Positions 25,688 to 37,733 of a stretch of 64,000 bases of DNA are shown in pieces. How positions within the stretch are numbered: position 1 is the stretch's first letter; each line of letters starts with the position of its first letter. The position numbers were made by a program, and so were the translations under genes. This DNA is from Lepidurus packardi (Eukaryota; Arthropoda; Branchiopoda; Notostraca; Triopsidae): NCBI GenBank assembly GCA_023053545.1, contig JAKZAN010000006.1, positions 8,443,851 through 8,507,850 of the forward strand. Reading direction: 5' to 3'. The notes beneath the pieces are model-generated. The model saw only the letters and a list, made by a program, of their open reading frames with translations, was not told the DNA's origin and did not search any database.

Positions 25688-28600
25688 GCTAAAAGGCATT
25701 GGCGCTCCGCCACTGCCAGTCTTGATTGAAGTTCAGTGGCAGAAGGAAGCTCACGTCTCAACAGAGGGTGACCAAAAAAGTAAGGCTGCCATGGTGCGAC
25801 AAACGGACAACATGCCTGCGCGCAATTACACCTTTCGTCTCCAAGATTCCCCACCGTTGAAACCAGCACTGGAACATTACTCTCGTCATGGGGATAGCAT
25901 CATTTATAAGGAGAAGATTGACAGTCTCTTTCGAGAGAAACACTCTTCTACTCCCAGCTCGGAACTTTCTGTCACGTCGAGTAGCATGGACGCATCCAGC
26001 ATGGAACATCTTCGTTCTCATTTCCAGAAAGTAATTAAAGAGCAACGTGCGGGTAGTGCATTATCGAGTCCAACTTCTCATTCCGACCCTAATACTACTT
26101 CTGGTGGTAAAACTGTGGTAGTTATGAAGCCTCTCGGAGCAGCAGCAGTGACCCCCCAAGATTCCCATCGATTAAAACCTGTGGAACGGGCACATAGTTT
26201 TCTCAAAGCACGGACAGCAGTCCAAGCTCAAATTGAGAAGATGTTCTTGGATGCCACCAAAGCGGGAGAAAATGGGAACCAGAGTGCGGCAGGTAGCACT
26301 ATTAGTTCCGTAGGTGCTGCTGCCTCGGCCTCTTCTTCCTCTGCCAAGATGACTGTTGTTAACGAAGTCTACGCTCCGGATCGCTGTAACCGCATCGTTC
26401 TACCTTCTGCTCAAGTAACTAGTTCTGTTGCTCCGCTTGAGAGAAAACCACCTGCAGACGGGGTAAAGTCGGTAGTAAGCACTACGACTACCAGCAGTTC
26501 CCTGACCATTACTTCTAATAGCATGGCAGCTTTACCTAAATCCGTTTCCGTGGTTCCTATACCTGCCCTTCACCCTTCAACAAGCACGGACCGAGCTGCT
26601 TCATCCTCGCCCAAGTTAATCGATGTTAAATACGCAGTGGATTACCTCGGTTCGACCATCTTGCAAGAACGAGCGACCAACCTGGAAGCATTACAAATCC
26701 CGCTCAAAGATCTGTACTTTAGATACCGAGCTATGCTCCGGCAAGGTCACACAGATTATGAAGCTACTTTGGACATTTCAGCCAATGGGCTATGCATTCA
26801 ACCCTTCAAGGAGAACCAACGTACTATCTTGAACCCTTTCCCTACCATTGCCGTGTGGGCTGCGATCAAGTTCGTTTATCGGAAAGAAATCAGCGCTCAC
26901 GGGAGCCTGGAACGCAAGTTCGCCTTCTTACCCCTGATTTGCGATCCGGAAAACCAAGAGAAACAGTCCCTATTTCATCACCTCAATGTTGATGACGTGG
27001 ATTATGCTGCGGGAAATCATCCACCCATGTTTACTTGCGTAATGAGGAATACCAGCACGCCGAAGCTGCTGGAATGTCACGCATTTGTGTGTGGAAATGC
27101 TGAAGATGCTATCGTCATCGCAGCCACTCTGTACCAAGCCTTGCTAAGAAACATGAAGACCGCAGAGCAGAAGCGATCATCCATGGCCCAAAACCCGCCT
27201 CCTTTGCCTCCCCCTAATAAACCTGCTCTAGCTCATTCGATGGCGGCTAATAAGAGCGATGAACAGCAATACTCGCCCGCTTCAAGTACTTCTGGCTGGA
27301 GCGAGATTTTGTCCGACGGCGAGGGACAACCTGTGAGACCACCTCGCAGGAAGAAAGGTAAGCCCAGGACTTACAATGACAGCGACTCGGAAGATACCGC
27401 CTTAGAACGGCGTAAAAGCCTGCGTAGTAGCACGCGCTCCTCCAGGTCCAGAAGTAGCATGCGAGGCAATTTGCGCAAAAGTATGCGCAGCAGTCAACGC
27501 ACGAGGGAGCGGATCAAGCGCAGCATCTCTGAACGTCAACTCGGAAACATGCTTACCGAACCGGGTGATATCCTCACCAAAGTGGCCATTCCCCGCAGCA
27601 AAAGCTTCATGACTGTGCCCCAAAATTACACCATGGACGAGATCTTCGAAGAAATCAAGCTCAAGGAAGGTATCAATAGCGTGGATGACGTGCTGAAAGT
27701 TATTGTAAACAGAGAGGGGATGTCATTCAACGACTTAAAGCCTGCGTACAAGGAACTCTTGCTCAAACTGGCCTTCACGATGAGCAAAGATGAAATGTAC
27801 CTGCGCAGCAAAAGTATCATGAAGGGCCAACAACCGCCCAAGCTGAAGTCCACCTTACGTCAAGACCAGTCCAATTTGGATCATCACAACAACACTGGGA
27901 GCAGCAGTAAATTCGGTAGCGTTTTAAAAGCAACTAAAAAGTCCTTATCCAAATGGAGTAACAATCGCGACAAAAAATTAAAGTCAAATAATAAAAAACT
28001 TAATAAAGTCGCCACAAAAGGAGTGCTAACCACATCGTCATCATCTTCTTTAGGAACTTCCAAGTCCAAAGTCATAGCTCCACCCACAATTGCCCAAGCA
28101 TTGGACTGTGGGTGTGTAGGCAATGAGTCGTGTATTTTATGTTCGCATAAATCCGGATCCCGAGTCGCTCCCAAAACACCCATGCCGTCTCGCAATGCCC
28201 GCGGTAGTGCAGTGACTTGCAATGACTGTGGTTACGACAGCGAAACGTGTTACTCGGACAAGTGCTATTGTTCTTTACCACGGGGGTCTCATTTAATTAA
28301 TAATAGCCAGCATGCGAAGAAAAACAAATGCGATTGCGATGCGGATGAGAGTTGCACAGAAAGCGAGAAATGCTACTGTTCCTTGCAAAGACTTAAAGCG
28401 AACGGAGTCAAGGTTTATAACATCAACCTGGACTCGGATACGGACACTAGCCAGGCGTCCAGCGTTTCGACGAAACCCAACAACACTTTCGTTCAAAATC
28501 AAGGGACCCGACACAGTAGTATTACGTCTTGGGCCAGTCTGTCAGGCGCTGATTCTCCTATGACAGCTTGGCGCAAAAATACGCGGAATTTTTCGAGCGA

Positions 28601-29288
28601 AAACGCCTCTCAGTTGCGGCAGAAGAGCTCGTCCAGTTCGCAATTTTCCGAAGATCTGTTGCGACCTAAAACGGGTTTTAATCAGAACTCTGAGCTACTG
28701 CGGAAAAAGAGCAGTTCCAACACGGGAGATTCTCTGTCAGCCTTATCCTCAAGTTCGACTTCCACCAGCTTCCTAATGAGCGCCATGAGGCAAACCAATC
28801 ACAACAGTTTTAATAGCCGATTGGATGATTCTGATACTTCTAATTCCACTTTAAGCACGTCCCATCATCGACGTCCGAGGAGCTATTCTACGGATAACCT
28901 CTCCATGACCGAATCAGCCTTTCGACACCTCAACTCGGAATCTTCCAGTGATACAGCTTCAAGGTCAAGTGGAGACTCGGTGAAAACGACCCGGTCAGCT
29001 GAGAGCGCCCAGAAGCGAGTCTTGGTTGTCTCGGCGGTTGATCAACACGGAAAAATCGTCTACCGAGGCTCCCAGAGGGTTGGCCCTTCCCAAAACTCAC
29101 TCTCGATGAAGAAAACTACCGAAATTGCAGCTCTTTTCTCAAACTTGAAATTGGACCAGACAACGGATATAATTGAAAACTTGGAAACATCATCGGAATG
29201 CTCTATAGACGATGCCTACAGTACCATGAATAATCCCCACACTTTCTCTGACAGTAATTTGGAGAATTCTTTAGGTTACCTGCCTTAA
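25688..29288 (+). CDS. Large PTB/PID-domain protein with Cys-rich repeats
   Basis: Long open frame with no intron. A good acceptor (TTCCTGTTAG) ends at 25687, so coding may continue from an upstream exon; otherwise the first ATG is 25791 (1165 aa), served by a TATATAAA at 25652-25659. Numbering an open frame from 25674: the Ser/Thr-rich N-terminus leads to a PTB domain at about 313-495, recognised by VDYLGSTIL, the following amphipathic helix, and the C-terminal helix AEDAIVIAATLYQALLRNMK. A proline motif PPPLPPPNKP follows at about 508-517, then an Arg/Ser-rich basic tract (about 560-625), a helical block (about 630-725), and three Cys clusters (about 810, 848, 885), two sharing the core KCYCSL. 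The last about 180 residues are Ser-rich with a conserved-looking tail. PTB domains bind NPxY peptides or lipids, so a cytoplasmic scaffold is likely. No specific orthologue is recognised. Confidence 0.85.
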
Positions 29289-29664
29289 AAAGGTGCCGCG
29301 TGTGTTTTAAATATTTACAGTAATTTATTGTGTCGTTTCTTGTTTTCTTTACGGATGGGTGATTGTATGCTTTTTGTATAGTTACTCTTCGGTATGCATG
29401 ACCAGTTTCGCCTTACATTCCCAAACTGTAGTACAGATTTGCTTGGCTCTCTCTTTTTAGATACGAGAAAGAGTTTGAAAGCAAAGATTTCTTCGTATTG
29501 TTATCCGGAGAATGCTCCGCGAAAGTTATTTCCTTTGTTGTCCAATTTTTACCTCAGACATTACAGCTATATACTGATTAAACGTTAAACAAAAAGCTTT
29601 TATTTTCTTCTGATACAAAGTAAAAACCATTTTTTGTGTGAATAAACTGTGATAGCTGAACGCA
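29289..29664. other. Convergent 3' region of PTB gene and HGH1
   Basis: Tail-to-tail spacer of 376 bp holding both 3' UTRs. A plus-strand AATAAA lies at about 29641 and a minus-strand one (TTTATT on plus) at 29599-29604, so the two transcripts may overlap. Confidence 0.55.
29599..29604 (-). terminator. HGH1 poly(A) signal
   Basis: Canonical AATAAA on the minus strand, about 60 bases past the HGH1 stop codon. Confidence 0.6.
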
Positions 29665-31138
29665 CTAGTTCTTCTCCTTTGCTAGCTCATCCTGGTCGCA
29701 CAAGTAAGCTTCATCAGCTGTAGAAAACTGGTCACGTAAATCCTCCGGAACATCGATTTCTTTTAAATTGTCTTGGCCGATTTCATGCTCGTATCTGTGA
29801 AACGGGTTAATAGGTACAGAAACGGTGACAACTGAACAATTCAATTATTTACTGTAGTAAAACGGTTACTAGGTTTTCACACGCCAGCAAAACAGCTCTG
29901 TCCGTCTCCCACTTGTGCAATTCGCGTAAAATAACATACGTGTTCTTACCACGGACTATTTCTCTGGCTTTTCTAGTAGCACACAGCTTTGTTTTACAAA
30001 AAAGGGGAGCGTTTAGATGGCGGAAAAAAGGCTAAACAAGTATCACGTTTCGAACCTGGTTTACTGATTCCAACAAAAGTCGTCGGATATCAGGGTCTTG
30101 TTCTCGTTGCTTATCAGGACTGAGATATTGCAAATCAATAGGCAACTTTTCCATCTCTTCGTCCGAGATTTCCTCCGGTCCTGCTAAAGGCAAAAGCAAT
30201 CGCGGAAGTAAGTCGATTTCAGGACCCAGGAGCCATTCATGACATTCTATAAGAAAAAATGGTAGCGATTGACTGGTTTAAAAGGATAAAAAACGAAAGT
30301 TTCTACGTTTTTACCTTCGTCAAAACAGCAATTACGAATGGTTCCAATGACACCACCTCGACGAGTAGCAGCTTCCTGGTACTCTGTGAATGGTATCAGA
30401 CGCTGGATAACACAATGCTCTTTATTAAGCAGGTATCTATAACAGTATAAAAGAAGCGGTTCATACGCAAGAAAACTAAAACGCTCTTGTATAAAACCTC
30501 CTCATTTCCGGTATCTGGCTAAGGTTAGAAAAAACGGGCCCCAAGTAATGCAGCTTGGCGCCTTTGCTATTGTACGTCTCCTGGCAAAATATGCTTACAA
30601 GCCTACTAACGGTCAAATCCCCCGATTTAAGCTGCTCGAATGCTATCTCACTTGCGGCTTTCATTCTGGTGAGGTTTGAAAGAACCATGCAAGCCGGATC
30701 TGCATGTTCAGCCTAATTACGATTAAACAACATTGGCAACTACAATAACAACAATGCAATAAATTCAAACCTTACCTCAGGATTGGCTATTATATCGAGA
30801 AGCTTTTTAATCAAGACTGGAAACTTCTCTAGTTTCTGCAACTTGCAGACATCTTCTTCATTTGAGGAAAGGTTTACCAGTATCAAACAGGTTTCTTTAA
30901 CAACTAGCTTGCTAGGATCGTCCACGAGGCTAAATATGGCTTCAGTAATCAAGGAATTTTGCGAAAGCGTGTGGCGTCCTTCAACAGTTCCAGTTAAACC
31001 TATCGTAAACAAAGTCAAGGGTGGTGTTTTTCAGTCAGCACTAGCAGTCTTACCCAATATATGCTGCAGGGCAATAAGCTTCACATCAAGTCGAGTATCC
31101 CTTTGAAGAAACTGAACTAGTTCATTCAAATCTTCCAT
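29665..31138 (-). CDS. HGH1: HGH1 homologue
   Basis: Seven exons, complement of 31054-31138, 30776-30999, 30498-30712, 30315-30436, 30056-30246, 29853-29986, 29665-29794; 366 aa (human HGH1 390). All junctions keep phase. The protein is armadillo-like. Recognisable family segments are DVKLIALQHILGLTG, ADPACMVLSNLTR, LGPVFSNLSQIPEMRR, RRGGVIGTIRNCCFDEECHE, LPRLLLPLAGPEEISDEEME and a C-terminal LREL-type segment followed by YEHEIGQDNL. Known: in yeast HGH1 assists TRiC/CCT-dependent folding of translation elongation factor 2 in the cytosol. It lies head-to-head with TANGO2, with 301 bp between start codons. Confidence 0.97.
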
Positions 31139-31439
31139 GACGCCCGCTCAACCTAAAGACAATCTTACTGCTAATAGTACAGAACAGAGTATAAAGATGT
31201 AAACCTGTACACTGTGGTACAGAGTTTTACTTGTTTTGGACACGTGTTTTTGAACACGCGAGCTCCAGTGTTTCCTATGACTCTTGCTAGATGGCGATGA
31301 CTAACGGTAACATGTGGCTTTGTTATTGACTTGGGTCAATCTTTTTTCATTTTTGGTTCGAATAAATAGGCGGAGAGGCAGTTTTGATATCATTGTTGGC
31401 CTGCATACTCTATTAACGAAGTACTATTACCTTGACAAA
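31139..31439. promoter_or_regulatory. Shared HGH1/TANGO2 promoter region
   Basis: The only 301 bp between two divergent start codons, so it must hold both promoters and leaders unless one starts far away. No TATA box stands out, as expected for housekeeping genes. Confidence 0.55.
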
Positions 31440-34400
31440 ATGTGCATTTTATTCTTTTCTTTCAAACCAAAGCCGGTGAACAATGGCTACAAATTAATCC
31501 TAGCTGCCAACAGAGATGAATATTTTAATCGTCCTGCCGCCCCAGCTCATTATTGGGAGAAAGATATCAATATTCTTGGAGGTAACAGTTTTCATTCTTT
31601 TGTAACATAATGTACGACGCATTACAATGTATTCAAGGTAAAACTTCATCAATAAGTTCAGAAAATGCGACCATTAAGTCGTTGTTATTCGCCATGGATT
31701 CCACCGAATGATTTTTTCTAAACATATCCTCCATTGTCGATTTCTTATCCCCATCTGGGTTAGCAAGATCGTAACTATTAGACCTGTTAACTTTTTCCAT
31801 TGACATGACCACGGGAAGGGCATAGCACGCTCTCATAACACCTGCGAACGCTTTCTGATCGAGTTCTTTCTTGAACAGTTGCCAGTTCATACCTTTGACA
31901 TCCACGTCCAATTTTTTTAATGTCTCAATAAAGGTTCCGAAATATTCCTGAAGCCAGATGTTAGCTCTGTCACTCCTTAGGGTCGAAGTGACGCTGATGA
32001 ACAGGAATTGTATGATATCAGATGCGGGATGTCCGTAACAAGCAAACTGGTAATCCACTGTGGCGCAATTGATGGGCATATCTTGTTCGTCATACTTGAA
32101 TAAATAGTTATTTATCCAGGAATCACCATGGAGTAGACAGTCCATGATACTTGAACTCGGCTCCTCTTGGGGTTCTTTCACCATAATTGCCATAATTTGC
32201 CCAAATTTCTGGGCGCTTCGCTCGCTGAATCTGGCTAAGGCTTTCCTCATGTTACTTACAACAGTTTTCAAGTACTTTGCTGTCAGCGGATCACGTTGAC
32301 CGGGCGTAGTCGTGTAAAAAACTGACCATACTTTGCCTGCTTTTTTAGTGAAAGCCAAACTAGTTGCGTGAAAATAGGCCAGGTATTTCAGGACACAGCG
32401 TACGTGTGTTTCATCGCAAAAACAAGTTTGTACGTTCTTTGCTTGTATAAATCCCTTCGCTTGCAAATTTTCCATAGCTAAGATGCATCCGTATTCGTTG
32501 GCATTTTCCTTGAGCTCTCCGTAGTACAAACGGGGTTGCGGAAGCATAACGTTGCTATCAAGATTGTGTTCCTTTAAAAATCGGCGCAAATCCGGCAACA
32601 CTTCTCTGTAAATGCAAAGTTCTCGATGGGGCATGAAGTTGGCGTAATGAAACTGGCGTCGAGATAAAACACGGGGCAGTATCTGTTTTGTTGTAATTAA
32701 GAATACAAAGTATTAGCCCATACGCTATTTACACACCGAACTCCGTTCTTGTCAGTTTGTCGTTAAAGTGCTTGTGAAATTAAATGAAAACTAACGCATA
32801 AACATAAACGAATCATTCAAGATTACCGTTTCAGGGTGAAATATTTCAACATTGCAAAAAATTTTCTTTTGCGCACCTCTGGGAATGAATTGATTCAGAA
32901 CCACAATTAAGTTAGGACTCTGCTTGTCTGTTGTGGTTATAAGCTTACTTTCTCATTGTTTGAATTCGCACTGGTTGTTATCAATAGGGGGGCATTCCGG
33001 AGGGTGTCCAACAGAACGCAAGTTTGACGACTTTACGCCTTTGGACACACGAATAGAGTTCGGTGTTTGATTGGAGAGGTATAAAATTTGAATTAAGCTT
33101 GCATAAGCTTTGAATTGCAGATGGCATCAGAGATCTCACAAACGACGTTTAGAGAATATTAGCCCAAAGTTCTTGTCAGTTGGGAAATACGAAAGCCCTA
33201 TAATACTTTTAATATTAGAAAAGCTTGACCACCATACGAAAGTTACAGCTCGTAGATGATCTGGGACATCTTAATTTCTCATAAATTTGGCTTCTTCGGA
33301 CGAGTCCCGGAACATAAAAATCTACAACGACTATGTCTTCAAACACACTTCGTTTTTGAGCCCACAGATTCAGTATTGTTACTGCGCTGCCTGTCAAATG
33401 CGAACAAAATAGCCTAACAATTGAGGACAAAGCCTACACTACACTAGCTGGACGACTTACAACCTAGGATCGAAAGTTCGTTTCCTTCCACTGCTAGGGT
33501 TACATTCCATGTCAAGGGTTAAACCTTGCAGAATCTCGGCATCTTAAAACTACTCAGTTATACTTTTAAATTTTACCTTGATAAAGCAGGAGCTTCTTTG
33601 AGTGTAGTCAGGAGTAACAGTTTCCATCTTAAATACCTCGCTCCCTGCGTGAACGTCGTCTTCAGAACCTTTGCTTAAAACTACACAGTATTGACCGACG
33701 TTCCTCTTTACTTCCGTAACATCAGGTAAAGCAAGCGGTCTTGTTAGATTTTCAATATCACACTTGCTAAAAAAGTCGACCCAAAACTCGGCCTTCTGTG
33801 CCTCCATTCCTTACGTTTTGTTTTCAAGTGAGCTGTAGATACTGTACCACGAACATTGAGAAAAGACCTCTGTACGTTGTAGCGACGATAGCTATGCCCC
33901 TCGTCTCTTGGCCTGTTGTTATCAGTTTTGATGTTTCAATAGGAATGGATCTCACTCCTGGGAAAGAAGGAGGCACCTGGCTAGCCCTCAGTAGGAATGG
34001 GCGGCTTGGGATTTTGTTGAATATGACGCAAAACAAGCGGGAATTAGAAGAAGCCTGTAACTTGGCTGGGAGAGGCTTTTTTATCAGTCAATACCTACAA
34101 CAAACTGGAGTTTCCCTGACAGAGAATTTACGGAGTATTGCGACGGTGGGAAACCAGTATGACCCATTTAAGTTAGTCATGATGGATTTGAAGTAAGTTG
34201 AAAATTCTTTGCTATTAGGATGTTGATTGCTCTGTAGATTGTAGAGGCAGATTTGTAGTAACATTTTTTGTATAGGCAAAACCTATTGGGGATGGTTCAT
34301 AACCACGGTGAAGCAAAGTTCTCGTTGTTGGAGCCCGGAGTGTATGGCATGGGCAATAACTATCCGCATTTAAAGTGGCGGAAAGTTGAAGCGGGCACTG

Positions 34401-34831
34401 CTATGTTTGAAGAAATTATCACTCAGAATCCGCCTAAGGACACATTAATTAAAAATCTTTTCAGAATGCTGAAATGTAACACAAAGTATGAACTTATTTA
34501 ACTATTTTTTGAACAGAAATAATTTGTGTAATTATAGGTATCACCCTGATCCAGTTCTGTTAGCTCAGACCGATGGAAGGAGCGCCACTTTCCAAGAAAG
34601 TATTAGCTCCATATTTGTGGATATCGCACCAATAGCGGGGACGCGGTAAGTGTCGTCTGCGATTTTCCGTTAAATACAAGTCTATCACCATTTAGAACTC
34701 AGACGGTGGTCTTGGTGGATGCCAATAACCTAGTCACTTACCATGAAAGAACTCTACCTGATCCTTTGACAGATAGAACAAACTGGAAAACAGAAACGTT
34801 TGAATTTCAGTTGAGTCAGAACACAGACTAG
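31440..34831 (+). CDS. TANGO2: TANGO2 homologue (NRDE domain)
   Basis: Five exons: 31440-31581, 33943-34192, 34276-34485, 34538-34645, 34696-34831; 281 aa (human TANGO2 276). It begins MCILFF with the defining motif AANRDEYFNRP, then KEGGTWLALSRNGRLGILLN. Later segments are YGMGNNYPHLKWRKVEAG, PIAGTRTQTVVLVDANN and a final YHERTLP-type stretch. Known: TANGO2 proteins are cytosolic or mitochondrial, implicated in secretion, lipid metabolism and haem trafficking, with biochemical role debated. Intron 1 is 2361 bp and contains a complete opposite-strand kinase-like gene. The other introns are 50-90 bp. Confidence 0.97.
31633..33807 (-). CDS. EcKinase-like (CHK kinase-like) protein
   Basis: Two exons, complement of 33577-33807 and 31633-32682, joined in phase 0 at CFIK/ILPRVL; 426 aa, normal for the family. 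Kinase signatures are the HGDSWINNYLFKYD catalytic loop (HGDxWxxN type) and the following VDYQFACYGHPASDI metal-binding segment. An N-lobe KV-type lysine lies in FIKILPR. Known: the EcKinase/DUF1679 family includes silkworm ecdysteroid 22-kinase, but most members have unknown substrates, and family expansion in arthropods is often linked to detoxification. Here the whole gene sits inside TANGO2 intron 1 on the opposite strand, with an 894 bp intron of its own. Its start codon is 135 bp from TANGO2 exon 2. Confidence 0.95.
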
Positions 34832-35337
34832 TATACGCAGCCATCTTTTGCTAGAATTCCACGTCCAGTGCATAATTTCAGGGTAAGATTAAGAGATATT
34901 ACAGTAAGGAAAATTTTTGCGGGCTACTCGAGCCATAGGTTACAATAGAAAATTCTTACAATGTTTATTATGGTTTGAAGAGACCGTGTCGCTTAATCTG
35001 GTTAATTTCCTAATATGTGAAGTGAAGTTTCGTGTACTATAGTTCTTACTTGAAATTTGTTTACTCGAAGAAATACGGAATGGTCCTTATGAAAAAGGAA
35101 ATTCTTGTTTTATTTCTTTACTTATATTCCCGCGTCGGGAGTGTTACAGTTTACCTCCCTAGATGTCCTAAAAGCACGTTTATAATCTTTACTTATATTC
35201 CCGCGTCGGGAGTGTTACAATTTACCTCCCTAGATGTCCTAAAAGCACGTTTATAACCGAAACAGCACGTGTTTGTTTTTGTGGAATTCTGTTTCGTTTC
35301 ATTTCGATTATACAAGGTCTGGGATTTTCTACCTACC
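34832..35337. other. TANGO2-NLE1 intergenic region
   Basis: Half a kilobase between same-strand genes, containing a 71 bp tandem duplication (listed separately) and the presumed NLE1 promoter. Confidence 0.6.
35115..35256. repeat. 71 bp tandem duplication, two copies
   Basis: Copies 35115-35185 and 35186-35256 match at 70 of 71 positions (G at 35149 against A at 35220). Each contains TATTCCCGCGTCGGGAGTG, with an imperfect palindrome CCCGCGTCGGG. It ends about 80 bases before the NLE1 start. Confidence 0.97.
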
Positions 35338-37733
35338 ATGTAAGTACACAATATATTTCTTAGTTTAGTTTCTTATCTGTGCAACGTTTCAGGGTAAAAA
35401 GGAAAAATTCCGAGTCAGACTCCATTGAAAGTGAGTCTGAAGCACGAAGGCATGTGTTGGCACAGTTCAAGTCTGAAACGGGGGAACTTTTAGCAACACC
35501 TTTTGACTTGCCCTTTTCGGTTACCAGGGAAAATCTTCAACAGCTATGCAATACGCTGTTAAATAATGTAAGTGTGTGTTTGACTCGCTTCTCGCTTAGG
35601 GTAAAGGCTTACGGTATCTTGTGTAGGAGGACAAAGTACCCTACACATTCTTCGTCAAGGACCAAGAAGTCACTACCAACCTTTCAGAAGTTTTAAAGAA
35701 CTTAACTGCCCTCGATACGGAAATAATATTGGAAATTATCTACCAGCCACAAGCAGTTTTTAAAGTCAGAGCTGTCACAAGATGCACCAGGTATGTAGTG
35801 TAGTGTCCAAGCCAAAGTTTAAGTGAGGAAGGTACCCGCTAACCAGAAAGGGAATTTGCCAGTGTGCCTTTCCCCAACGCTTGAGCTGATGCTTACTGTT
35901 AGCGCTTCGCGAATTTAAAGCGTAAATACGAAATGCTGCAAGGTTCGTTAACAGGTAAAGGAAACCATTGGTTCAAACGTTTTTGGGAAGGGCTAACAGG
36001 CGCCCTCGTTCTCTGTTTGTATGGGTATCATCCCTGTGTAAACGTTCACTTTAACATAAGTTGACAAGCTCATTCCTTATAAAAATCTAATGTTTTCGTC
36101 CACTTCTTTTTTAGTTCATTGCCCGGTCATGCAGAAGCTGTTATATCCGCATGCTTTAGTCCAGATGGTCGCCACTTGGCTAGTGGATCTGGAGACTGCA
36201 CAGTTCGTTTTTGGGATTTAAGCACAGAAACTCCTCTTTCTACTTGCAAAGGTAAGTCTATAAAGTCTTCTTTTACACAGATCTAATGGCCAATTTGCAG
36301 GACACAATCATTGGGTCCTTTGTATTGCGTGGGCTTCAAATGGGTTAAGATTAGCTTCGGGATGTAAGAATGGACTCGTGTGCATATGGGACCCTGAGAC
36401 AGGCAAGCAAGTTGGTCGCTCTTTAACAGGACACAAGCAGTGGATAACGTCTCTGTCATGGGAGCCGCTGCATCGGTAAAATTCGCCGGTTTTACATAGT
36501 TGTAAATAAAACGCATTGTACTGTACAGGAATCCAGAGTGTCGTCACTTGGCATCTGCTTCTAAAGATGGCGATATTAGAATATGGGATGTCCTATTAGG
36601 GAATTGCTTAAGGACGTTAGCAGGGCACCAGCAAAGTGTGACCGCTGTCAAATGGGCTGGGACGGGGCTCGTGTACTCGGGCTCGCAAGATCGTACCATT
36701 AAAGTCTGGAGACCAGAAGATGTATATAGATTGCTTTCTTTATTATTCGAAAACCTAGTTTGTCTTTATCATAGGGTATCTTGTGCCGTACATTGCAAGG
36801 GCACGCCCATTGGGTGAATTCTTTAGCGCTAAGCAGCGACTATGTTTTAAGAACAGGAGCATTTGACCCCAAGGACGCAAAGATTGTTTGCACCCAAGTG
36901 ACAGATTCTCGTAAGTATTGTCAAAGTTCAATCAAACTGTCTTTATCTCATGTACTTTGTAATTGCAGTCGAGGAAATCCGCCGAAAAGCTCAGCAACGT
37001 TACGATGCCTTAAGAGGTGTAGGAGAGGAACGTTTGGTTTCCGGGTCAGATGACTTCACACTTTTCTTATGGCTTCCTGAGAAAGATAAAAAACCCATTG
37101 GTAACAAAATTAAATTAAGTCTTTAATTTTAAGTTAAAGTATTCAGTCGCCTTGTTTGTTTTTGTCTTTAATATTATCATTTATTTATTTTTATTCTTTT
37201 TTTTATAGCGAGGATGACGGGTCACCAGCAGTTAGTAAATGATGTTAAGTTTTCTCCAGATAGTCGTATTATCGCATCAGCTAGTTTTGACAAATCAATC
37301 AAGCTTTGGGATGGTCGAACTGGAAAGTATGCTGTTTTCTTCTTGACCAAATTCGTGAAATTAAGATCACGTTTAATTTTAGGTATATTTCTTCCTTGCG
37401 TGGACATGTTCAAGCAGTTTATCAAGTCGCTTGGTCTGCAGATTGTCGGCTATTGGTTAGTGGCAGTGCGGACTCAACTTTGAAAGGTATAGGTATCCTC
37501 GAGTAGTTTCATCAGTTTATTGGCGTCTTTTTTGTAGTGTGGAATATGGGAACTTACAAGTTGGAATTGGATTTACCAGGACATGCTGACGAGGTTTACG
37601 CTGTGGACTGGTCGCCTGACGGTCAACGCGTAGTTAGTGGAGGAAAAGATAAAGTCTTGAAAATGTAAGTATCACGTGCTCGTAGCTGTCAGAACTGAAC
37701 TTTTTTCTTTGTCTAACTAGATGGAGGCATTGA
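35338..37733 (+). CDS. NLE1: Notchless homologue (NLE1), WD40 ribosome assembly factor
   Basis: Exons 35338-35339 (start codon part), 35393-35567, 35627-35790, 36115-36251, 36301-36475, 36529-36721, 36775-36910, 36969-37100, 37209-37326, 37383-37486, 37538-37664, 37721-37733; 491 aa (human 485). An N-terminal ubiquitin-like NLE domain (about residues 15-100, [17 protein letters not shown]) is followed by eight WD repeats, for example [31 protein letters not shown] and SADSTLKVWNMG, ending LKIWRH. Known: NLE1/Rsa4 is a 60S pre-ribosome factor whose UBL domain binds the AAA+ ATPase Midasin/Rea1; it also modulates Notch. The only suitable start is an ATG whose AT lies before a GTAAGT donor and whose G is supplied by the next exon. 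The terminal exon is 13 bases. Confidence 0.97.
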
